This document shows positions 55,830 to 64,000 of a DNA stretch of 64,000 bases, one piece after another. The stretch spans positions 1,178,001 to 1,242,000 of the forward strand of contig WJXW01000008.1 of assembly GCA_015832175.1 (NCBI GenBank). The letters run 5' to 3'. Each line of letters opens with the position of its first letter. Position 1 is the first letter of the stretch. The notes below the pieces were generated by a model, which searched no databases, was not told the DNA's origin, and worked only from the letters and a program-made list of their open reading frames with translations. The position numbers and the translations under genes are program-made. Source of the stretch: Paraphaeosphaeria minitans. Its lineage: Eukaryota > Ascomycota > Dothideomycetes > Pleosporales > Didymosphaeriaceae.

Positions 55830-56429
55830 ATGGCGTCCGATGCACCCCGACCGGAAATTCTCGAGTGGTACCCCGTATATCAGAGCTGCCAGCGATATTT
55901 TCTCAATCACGCTCAGCATGACTACGCTGTCCAAGCTCTCACTGCACTCATTAATATACGCCTGCCTTACCAATGTCATGACGCGCCTGTCAGCAATTGG
56001 ACGGTTTCTTTCAATTCATCAGCTGGTCCTATGAACGACCACAAGCCTTTCCAAAGGCATGCTTCATTGGAGAACTGCCGAAGTCAGTCTACTCCTCCAT
56101 GGGTATCTCTTATACCGTATATTCAGCGACTGATAATCACCGGAATGGATAAAGAAGCAATCATGCACGGCTTCTTTGGTGACGACTGGAAGAAGGGTAT
56201 CGGCCCAATCCACGAACAGGAGCGCTGCAACTACATGTTTGCCGCAAAGAGCGTAGGATGGGCTCACGCGAAGCATATATATGACATATCCTCATATGAG
56301 TCGGTGCCGTTTATGAACCCACTGCAGGATGTTCATATCGACGAGATCAAGAGTGCCGAAAGGAGCTGGAACCGGTGGTTGGCCATGGAGGATTGGATGA
56401 TAGGACCGAGAGCACCTTTTCGGGACTAA
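55830..56429 (+). CDS. Conserved-looking fungal hypothetical protein, 199 residues
   Basis: Single exon from ATG to TAA, no interruption. Text such as WYPVYQSCQRYFLNHAQHDY, VSLIPYIQRLIITGMDKEAI, HGFFGDDWKKGIGPIHEQER and RSWNRWLAMEDWMIGPRAPF has the density of aromatic and charged residues of a conserved soluble domain, and I recall similar uncharacterised proteins in other filamentous ascomycetes. No catalytic motif is obvious. It is the only intact gene between the two arms of inverted repeat B. Confidence 0.75.
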   Translation: MASDAPRPEILEWYPVYQSCQRYFLNHAQHDYAVQALTALINIRLPYQCHDAPVSNWTVSFNSSAGPMNDHKPFQRHASLENCRSQSTPPWVSLIPYIQRLIITGMDKEAIMHGFFGDDWKKGIGPIHEQERCNYMFAAKSVGWAHAKHIYDISSYESVPFMNPLQDVHIDEIKSAERSWNRWLAMEDWMIGPRAPFRD

Positions 56430-56714
56430 GCGGCAAAACCGAATAGGCAGGCATCCCAGGTTGGATCTGCTATTCACTGCACTGGTGCACAGTTATGAGA
56501 TTGTTCGGTGGAGAAACAAGTAGTATAGGAGACAGAGCCATAGTATTCAAATCTTCTCGATCTAATACTACGAGCCTGATTTTTCACGAACCGTGCGAAG
56601 GTGTAGGTTCTAGTAGAGCCCAATGGATGACGTATGGTTGGCGCTCTATGTCTCCCGTGGACTTGAGATGACGCATTTGCGAGGCTGTGTCTAGCCCGCA
56701 TATAGACACATCTC

Positions 56715-57345
56715 GTAGAGCATTTCAAAGGTTTGTTTCCTCATCCGATCCGTCCGTGGTGATGTCACCATGCTTAACGTTACTCAGTTTTTGCAACGCC
56801 AGCCATGCTACCAACATCATTCTAGCGATGGCGACAACCTCATATTGGAATGCCCACACTTCGAAGTAATAATTTATTTCCTGGCCAATGACATTGCTTA
56901 TTTTCGCAAACAGTAAGTTACGTCGCCAAGTTAAACATTGTTCGCTACGGACAAGCTGCAGCATCAAGTCGTGACGGAGAACTGCAATCAGGGGCCTTTG
57001 ACCGTAACCTTGGATAATGTTTGCATTTCAGTTCTACATACGATACCTCTCTGCTAACATCTCTATCGAGCAGCAGGCTGGACTTGCTAAAGAGCCGTCT
57101 GCAACCTGCCGAGAGCAGCGCCAAGTTACGTTTGGAATAGTGACATCTGCTCCCATTTTTGGCCGAGGGCCTAAAGATGGCTCTGAACCGTGAACTACGT
57201 TTACTCAAAGTATAGCCAATCAAAGACAGGTGCCGACAGGAATAGCTCGCGCCAGTCACAACGCCTGCCGTTCGAGGTCCCTGATCTGGCACCCAAATAC
57301 AATTATGGAGACCAGAAACGGCTCTCATCTATTGTAAGTACACGT
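56715..57345 (-). repeat. Inverted repeat B, right copy
   Basis: Reverse-complement partner of 50700-51310. In this copy a minus-strand frame (56967-56725) stays open with NYYFEVWAFQYEVVAIARMM and ends KHGDITTDGSDEETNL, while the left copy has stops. It may preserve part of the element's original protein, which I do not recognise. Confidence 0.85.
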
Positions 57346-57456
57346 ATTCTTCGAACCTGGCGTAGCATTCGGTGCTGATGGTGGACATATTGGCTAATCT
57401 CGAACTTGCTAGCTTGCCTTTTTGCCACGACTGCGCAAAGAAACTATCATCTAATG

Positions 57457-57947
57457 TTAGCGGGTTGACGCAAAGAGAAGGGGTGAACATATAGTAGTCC
57501 CAACGAACCTCGCTAGGCTGTGCATGGTATTTAGTCGTTTATCGCGTGTGAGAGATGGGCGAGCGATGACGTAGTTCTCTCCATGGAGCCTGTCATCTCG
57601 TATATTGCTAGCGGTGAGCCGCTTCGATCGCCAACCCACCCGAGCTCAGAACAGCTAGGCACCACCTCTCCGTGAATGTCTTTTGCCAGCTCCAACATGT
57701 TCATATCTAGCAAAGCAGCCTGCTCTCGGAATTGAATGATCTTGTTGCCCTTTGGGCCTGCAATAACGGTGTAGCTGGTCAAGCCTTGGATGTTAACTGG
57801 CAGGATCTGTCCTTCGTATCTCCGGCGGACAAAGTCATCGCACTCTATCTTAGAAGACGACGCACCAGCCTTGGAAAAGAAGGTATCGATGGCGTTGTTG
57901 AGAGTGTAGACGACATTAGGCATGGTTGATGGACGATAAGACTCCAT
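57457..57947 (-). pseudogene. Truncated APH-like kinase, N-terminal lobe only
   Basis: An ATG at 57947 opens 138 codons including TSYTVIAGPKGNKIIQFREQ and SPLAIYEMTGSMERT, the glycine-strand, lysine/glutamate and hinge region of the fungal APH/choline-kinase fold. The frame meets TAA just after SHAIND, while the continuing match (RLNTMHSLARFVGTTI) lies one frame over and ends at 57457. The catalytic HxDxxxxN loop is absent downstream. It is therefore a broken fragment, unrelated in detail to the intact kinase at 29063-29977. Confidence 0.65.
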
Positions 57948-58489
57948 CTTCCGCTTTCAGCGGAGAGAAACTCAGTACTGAGAGCCACGTGCCAGAGCTT
58001 TCGATCCATACGGGAGTGGACCCCAGGTCTTGCGGGAGCAGGATATTACCATTTCAAGGGAAGGCGCAGGCGAACCCTTGATTGGTTGAGCGATTGATCG
58101 ATTGATTGAAACCTAACCAACTTCTCCCGACGCGCCGTGTCGCTGCTGAAGTCTAATGACGGCCTCAGTAAATACAGAATAAGCAAGTCCCACGCTGCGA
58201 CGTCTACACCACCCGCCGCTTTGGACAGAAGTTGGACAGAAGGTCAAGAAGACACGCTTCTGGACCGACCGAGCAGCGAAGTGGGCTGATTAGGCGTTGA
58301 TTTCGAATTTTCGTTTCCCATTTCTGAATTCTCACTCCACATTTGGGTGTGTCCGGTGCAGATCATATTCATATTGAGAGTGTTCAAGCGCTTCACCGAA
58401 GCCAGAGCTGCTCCGTCACTCTGAAGTAGCAACCGACAGCGCCACTGTCGATTGAGTTAGGCAAAGCTAGACAATGAGTGAAAATAGAC
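57948..58489. other. Gene-free DNA
   Basis: Contains a short GATT-type imperfect tandem near 58080-58110. No gene recognised. Confidence 0.35.
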
Positions 58490-59480
58490 GTCCTGCTGTT
58501 CGTGCATTGCAACGTGACGCTCAGTAATGCATCCATCTTCCCCTTGCGAGCATTAACGTACACCGTCGGCTCTTCTCGATCGAGTGCCGCATGCAATCTG
58601 GTATCACACCAACGGTAAGCTATGGCCAAGGTTCGCTGACGTATGTTTGCGGCAACGCTTGCTCATTATTGTTAGTGTCGCACCTGTTTGATGCTGTGAC
58701 TTATGTACCGTGCCCCAGACATACTTGCATCCGAGTACTGGTTCTTGCTCATTACTATTGGTGGCTTTCCGTGCCGCTGTGTACCTCGAGGCCGTCTTAG
58801 ACGAACGTCTCGGGTGCTGTGTTTAACTGTGCCTTAGGCATAATACGGGACACATACCTACATCTGCCGTATAATTGAGGCCTTCGGTGCAGTCGCTTGG
58901 GGCGCTGGCAAGTAACTACGATGCGCGTGTTGCAATTTAGCTTGTCGTCGCGAGCGCTTGATGGGAGGGAAAATAAGCGCCTGACGTGGGTTGCATCCTG
59001 CACGCGCATTGGTCGCTTGTACCTATGACAAGCTATGTTTATTTTAAAGCCCCGAAGACGAGGCGCTTAAAGAAGGTCCTAATTATGGCTCCCGGGTCCT
59101 GATACCGCCCCTGCATCACAGTGATCATAACCAAGGTATTGTAGAAACCAAATCTTGAATCTCTAAAGTTATTTTCGAATTTCGCATGCCAGGTTTTGAT
59201 TCTGCACTTTTTCGTTCGAAAGTCTGACAGGGTCTTGGCAACCATGAGGTTATGGTCTGACTCGTTAAACACCTTGGCGGCTGCTCAGCGCCTAAATCTC
59301 AAGCGCTCTCACGCTGGGGCCAAAACATGCTCAGTGGGTCGCGCGTTCGGATTTGCTGCGATAGAATGCGATGTACGCCTGGCATCTGGAGCGAGATTCC
59401 GAGAGTCAACTTCCCTGCTTGCCTGCTCTACTGCCTCTGAGGAAGAGAAGGACACTCACAGTGGCTACAGCGGCTTGCCG
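58490..59480 (+). repeat. Dispersed direct repeat C, copy 2
   Basis: Partner of 52990-53995 in direct orientation, about 5.5 kb away. It carries an extra stretch near 58890-58970 absent from copy 1 and lacks copy 1's 240-base insertion. No coding frame survives. Confidence 0.85.
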
Positions 59481-60292
59481 TGAAAGTGTTGAAAGTCCTA
59501 CGCAGCGCATGTCCGATCAAGGCATTCAAAAGGCGGCATGCCCAGCACACCGGAAGCGGCAATTCTCAAAGACATCGTTCGCAGCAGGACACACGTCCGG
59601 ATCATACTGAGGAACGATTGGCTATACACCGAGCCGAGGCAGATTCGCGCTTTGGACCTGGGGCGCTGGGCGGGGCCCACTTATCGTGAGCTCTGTCACT
59701 CGTCGATAGGGAAGGCGGCAAAGGCAATCCCACTACGAAGGATGAGGTCAAAGGGCTAATATCTTTTTCTTGAGTTTTCAGAATTGGTTTCCCATTTTCA
59801 ATTTCCTGAAAGACGGAGCACTCAGCACCATGCCATGTCATTGGTCATGCAATAGCCTATAGTAGACCTCGACCCTACACCATTGCTAGCCCGTGAATGT
59901 GGCACGGCAAAGAAAGTCAGAGTTGAAGTTGTCATGGCGTACAGTATGCGCGTCGCAAGTTGACCAAACACTGCATTGGTAAGGCTGAAGTCCTAAGGGC
60001 GCTCACTGGCACCCCGACATGCTACCATCGGTGCCACAACATACTGCAGACGAACAGACAGCCTCGTCACTGTCACCCTTCCCCGAGTCGAAGGAGCCTG
60101 CGCCTATGTTTTTGTTCCTTGCTTACCATTTCCGTGTGTGCAACATTGTTGTTTTAAGGTTCGCAGACGTATGTTTGCTCGTGATTTGCGGCTGTAATGC
60201 CTTCAGTCTCCCCCTGGTGTGTGATCCACGTATATGGTAACTTGCCCTCGTGCCATTAGGGTTGTAATACGTTCCCTGAGTATTGTTCGTCT
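59481..60292. other. Gene-free DNA
   Basis: No supported gene. GGTTCGCAGACGTATGTTTGC near 60160 echoes a phrase in repeat C (GGTTCGCTGACGTATGTTTGC near 58630), so a third fragment of that repeat may lie here. Confidence 0.35.
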
Positions 60293-60660
60293 TTGATGTT
60301 ACGAAGCGGCCTACTAACGTCCCTCCCTAGGTGCTGGGACACCCTCCACACTGGGACACAAACATCATTTGATAAGCCTGCAAGGGACAATGCACTAACC
60401 AAGAGGAACATCCGAGCCGGGTGGGCTGCGACTGGCTTGTTTCCTTTTAACCCAGAGAGAGTATTCAGGGATACACCAAGGCCGCCAGCTCAACTATTCG
60501 CCCTAAGAGCCGATGAGATAGAGGTCGTTTCTAGTACACAAGATGAGGTACCCCAGACACCTGTAACGCTAGTAATAGCAGAGGCTCTAATACCATTGCA
60601 TAATCTTATCAAACAGGACGCGCGTACGCTTGATGAGCTAAGCCAGCAGCGCCTACTTAC
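60293..60660 (+). mobile_element. Pogo/Fot1-type DNA transposase C-terminal remnant
   Basis: The frame encodes TKRNIRAGWAATGLFPFNPE and ALIPLHNLIKQDARTLDELS, the C-terminal end of fungal Tc1/mariner-superfamily (pogo-like) DDE transposases. The catalytic DDE core upstream is missing. The match fades at about 60655, where a patatin-like domain begins in another frame, so the boundary marks a deletion or insertion junction. Inactive. Confidence 0.8.
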
Positions 60661-62012
60661 GAGTGTTGTCGATCGATGGTGGGGGCATACGAGGTGTTAT
60701 ACCACTTGTTGCACTTGACCATATAGATAAGGAGATGCGGATCCTTGGCAGCCCTGTCCGAGATTGCTTTGATTACGTTTGCGGTATATCCGCTGGTGAG
60801 TGCTAGCAGTCATTTGTTAATAACCACTAAATGGCATATAGGTGGACTGGTTACGATTGGGGTCTTCCTCATGCAGTGGACTCCGAGCGAATGCCTCGTC
60901 CGATTCGAGGATATTGCCGCGACGATGTTCAAATCCAGCCACGGCAAGACTTTCTCCATATCACGGCGATTCCACAGCTTACTTTGTACCTTTCTGCGAG
61001 ATCACCGTTACAATCTCTCACCTATTGAAAGAGCTTTCGGGACAGGTTTCGAGACCGCCATCAAAATGTTCAACCCACTTCGGGTGAACACCAAGGTTGC
61101 TGTCACGGCTACAACGGTTCGGGGAAACATACCATGTATACATTCCAACTACAACGGACCACGAGCAGACGAGAAAAGTAAGTCAAGTATTGATTTGGGA
61201 TGAGATAGAGTACTGATGATCAGATTACCAACATGTTCGAGCTGAAACGTACGGTCATGATATATCTATTTCTGATGCGTAAGCGAGAGACTTCTCAGGC
61301 TCTTCCAATACTAACTGTTGCGTCTAGTGCAGCTTGTACCTCTGCAGCTCCATACTATTTCAAGTCGAAAGACGTACATGACCTTGACAATTACCAAGAC
61401 GGTGGACTAATGCACAACAATCCCGCATTGATAGCCGCTTGGGAATGCGCGCGGATATGGCCTGAAAAGGGTCGCATCTTTGAGACTGGTAAATGCCGCG
61501 TCGATCACCTGATCTCTCTGGGAACAGGAGCCTCCCCTCCAAATCGCTATACAGTAGGTCCGCATTCGCCAAAGAGAGACCGGTTCTTCCATCGTCTTGC
61601 AAACTGGGCATCTGGTTCTTTGGACTCTGAGGTACTCTAGAATCGATTTCTTAGCTGTGTTCCTGAATCATACCGTTCTCGCTGTCTTCGCCTCAATCTG
61701 CATTTCCCTGGTCCTGAACCAGCGATGAACGATGTAGATGCGCTTAGCAAATTGAAACAGCAAACCAGAGATTCAATTTGCTTAGACTGGAGGGTTTCCC
61801 AAGCGAAGGATTTCATCATCGCAGGCACATTCTACTTTGAGCTCGACAGCTTCGTTCGCGTAGAAGGCGGTGCATACCAGTGCTCTGGTAACATTTTCTG
61901 CAGGCTGCCGTTAACTGTCGAAGGACGTAAGACCTTCTATGCAACCTTGCAAGACCGCTCAACTGCCTTTACTATTCGTGGTCGCACAGTGGCAAGCGTA
62001 GATAGTAGTTAG
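60661..62012 (+). pseudogene. Patatin-like phospholipase, in-frame stop and lost N-terminus
   Basis: Exons (to 60795), 60842-61177, 61224-61278 and 61328-62012 chain in phase with introns of 46, 46 and 49 bases. Motifs are exemplary: VLSIDGGGIRGVIPL (oxyanion hole), CGISAGGL (GxSxG nucleophile, split by the first intron) and YQDGGLMHNNPALI (catalytic Asp), giving the Ser-Asp dyad of patatins, which hydrolyse phospholipids. A TAG at 61638-61640 interrupts the last exon, yet the same frame continues as sensible protein for 124 codons, consistent with a single point mutation. No ATG precedes the domain; a transposase remnant abuts it. In fungi such domains are also found at the front of NLR-type proteins, but no such partner follows here. 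Confidence 0.85.
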
Positions 62013-62374
62013 CTCCAGCGACTTTTTAGTGGCTTAAACTACAGGTCTTAGCAACAGAAAATCTCTGCACGACTCTTATGCGTTAACAGAATAACGCGCG
62101 AACCGGGCTTATAACTGTAATAGTGAGCTAGAAGATACTGCTTAGGGTGATTAACTGTATTGTCACTAAACAGGAGAAGCCTGTTCAGAAGTGCGTCTAT
62201 AGACTTTGGTTACATAGAACAGTAGTAAGCTGAGTGGGAAGCTCGTCTCAGTCACGTCCCTCGGAATCTAAACAGTCTTCAAGAATATCCTCCCTCTTCT
62301 CGTCGATGCTACGTCGCTAATAGCTGCACCGGTGGCTATGACCTTCTCGCGACAGACATACTTCCCTAACGACT
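62013..62374. other. Spacer between convergent genes
   Basis: No gene; contains the 3' flanks of the patatin pseudogene and the aldo-keto reductase. Confidence 0.4.
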
Positions 62375-63657
62375 TTAGGCACTTTCCCCAAAGAGTGCTT
62401 CTTGAGTGTCGTAGGTGTACTTCAGATCCATGTGCCAGTAATCCGGGGTGGTAGGCTTCGCAGCCAGCCATCCGTCGTCCAACGCGTTAACCACCTCCTT
62501 AGGCAAAGGTCCCTTTTCAATCACGGCCAAGTTGTTTTGCAGCTGGGAAAGGCTGCTTGCGCCAATAATAAAGCCGCTGTTAGAAGTTAGCTTTGCGTAT
62601 ACCACAATCACCACCTCCATGGAGGGTCACGTACTCGTTTCCACCGTCAGTCCGCATCTTCAGAGCGCTGTGGTGGATGAGCCATCGCATTGCCACCTCA
62701 ATAAGCGTGAGGCCGTGAGCCGTGACTACGGGCTCGATGATGCTGAGTGCATCGAGGTAGCCGGTTTGAATATACTGTGTGTGGTAATATGTGTCCACAA
62801 AGGAAGGTTGTGCGGGCGCTTCGGTTTTACCTGCTTTATACTTTCCGGTAAAGAGACCGCCGGCCAATCTGCATTCAAGTCAGCGTTGCGTCTGAGATGA
62901 GAGGATGGCTGTGAACTTGCCCGTTGTAGATAACGATGTCCAGGCCGTATCGCCGACACGCAGGTATCAGCTCGTTCTCGATTCCTCGCGCTAAAATGTT
63001 AAATTAGACTTTCCAAAGCACGCTCTTGACTAGATTCGCTCACTGATAGCGTTGTAGCAGCCCTGGTAAATGGATGGTCGGACCCAACCCTTCTCACGAC
63101 AAATCATGACGATCTCGGCTACCTCGAAAGCGGCAAAGTTGCTCAACCCAAATTGCTTGAACTTGCCCTCCTTGTACAGCTCGTTGACGGTTTCAAGCGT
63201 CTTCTCGAAAGGCACGCTTCTATCCGGTGCATGCAAATAAAAGATATTAACACAGTCTGTCTCGAGTTGCTTCAGCGACTCCTCGAGAGCTTCCCGCAGA
63301 GCCTTGGGCTCATGTGCTCCAGGCGAGAAAGGGTAGAGCTTAGTCGCGATGCTGAGGTTGCGCTTCTTGTAACCGACTGCAGCTGTGAAGCCTTCTTGCG
63401 AGCCGTTCTGGTATGTGCGTGCGGTGTCGCCTTCATCGTAGCCTGCAGCCTGGAAGTGGTCGAGGAAGGTGCCGAATTCCTCAAGCGATGTCGTTTTGGC
63501 ACCCCATTCGACGTCCTGCCTAAATCAGCTGCGGATACGGCGTTCCCAAAAAGGCTAATCACCGGTCCAAAGGTCATGACTTTGTAGGTTAGCCAGACGC
63601 CTGTGTCTTTGAGGACCTGCACTTACGCCCCAAAATTATCCTGTTCTTGGTCGCCAT
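62375..63657 (-). CDS. Aldo-keto reductase, AKR7-like, six exons, 341 residues
   Basis: Exons 63657-63627, 63579-63563, 63515-63044, 62990-62921, 62868-62635 and 62576-62375 total 1026 bases and are in phase throughout. Exon 2 is only 17 bases (LMTFGP junction). Intron 4 uses a GCAAGT donor (GC-AG type). The AKR tetrad is present: Asp46 and Tyr51 in GDTARTY, Lys75 in ATKLYP, His111 in YLHAPDR. LSNFAAFEVAEI, LAGGLFTGKY, IIGASSLSQLQNNL and YWHMDLKYTYDT are typical of the aflatoxin-aldehyde-reductase subfamily. It should reduce aldehydes or ketones with NADPH in the cytosol. The usual NPLAGG reads NGLAGG. The gene appears intact. Confidence 0.9.
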
Positions 63658-64000
63658 GTTGTGCTTGTTGATGCTGACTTCCAGTGGAGATGTAGCGGTC
63701 GGAATGGGTGTTGTGAAGTTCGTGAAGATGGTAAAGGTGTACGAAGCCAGATGATGCCAGAATAGCACAAAGCACACTGTGGAGCAACGCAAGAAAGAAA
63801 CTTGGGCGGGACAATTTGGACAGATCGCAGTATGTTGTGTTTGTGCTATTTACCTACCGAACGAAGCTTAGCTGCCATTGTTTTTGATTATTTAGCTCGA
63901 AATGCTAGGTAGGTATCGGAAACACCAACATGAGTATCTGTCATCTCCGATTCCTCTCTGTCCGTGATATCTATTAATAAATATAGTGTGCTATTCACCT
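63658..64000. other. Upstream region of the aldo-keto reductase
   Basis: No coding frame supported. This is the promoter side of the reductase gene and runs to the window edge. Confidence 0.4.

Noticed and set aside
62448..62900. 150-codon plus-strand frame
   Set aside because: Antisense shadow of aldo-keto reductase exons 5 and 6.
1..64000. tRNA or rRNA genes
   Set aside because: I looked for B-box strings with matching A-boxes and cloverleaf arms and found none; a dedicated tRNA search would be decisive.

Overview
The window is genomic DNA of a filamentous ascomycete (Pezizomycotina). Many reading frames join cleanly only through short introns of about 43-60 bases with GT(A/G)AGT donors, CTAAC/CTGAC-like branch sites and (C/T)AG acceptors, and the recognised families (PD-(D/E)XK-like fungal proteins, APH-like kinases, DUF2841, patatin-like proteins, Tad1-type LINEs, pogo-type transposases) fit that group. 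I cannot name the genus. Gene density is low, transposon relics and decayed duplications are frequent, and several coding frames are cut by TGA or TAG stops of the kind made by C-to-T change, so it looks like an accessory or possibly subtelomeric region shaped by repeat-induced mutation. Gene models below were spliced by eye; most were accepted because the exon phases agree and the summed length is divisible by three.

Region 1 (1-17 kb) holds a two-part segmental duplication. A hypothetical gene (1.5-2.3 kb) and an alpha/beta hydrolase (8.0-9.3 kb) reappear in the same order and strand at 13.2-13.7 and 15.3-16.5 kb. In each pair one member is damaged. Between them lie a nucleoside deoxyribosyltransferase-like fragment, a truncated LINE endonuclease, a 441-residue uncharacterised gene and an ABC-transporter remnant.

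Region 2 (17-30 kb) has several hypothetical genes and two minisatellites, both with an exact 29-base period and a shared GTCGCAC core, at 25.4-25.7 and 27.97-28.15 kb. They lie in inverted orientation around a convergent gene block, and each reads its core on the strand of the adjoining gene. This is the most unusual structure I see here.

Region 3 (29-48 kb) carries an APH-type kinase, a PD-(D/E)XK-like gene with one frameshift, a small two-exon gene, a decayed gene with a SUMO-interaction-like motif, a 563-residue gene whose first exon contains an antisense fragment of a medium-chain dehydrogenase, a DUF2841 gene of the hrmA-associated-cluster family, and a multi-pass membrane protein.

Region 4 (48-64 kb) is mainly repeats: a 0.6 kb inverted pair, a 1 kb direct pair and a cluster of TAACGTTA palindromes. 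It also has an intact 199-residue gene, a truncated kinase fragment, a pogo-type transposase remnant abutting a patatin-like phospholipase pseudogene, and an intact six-exon aldo-keto reductase with a 17-base microexon and a GC-AG intron.
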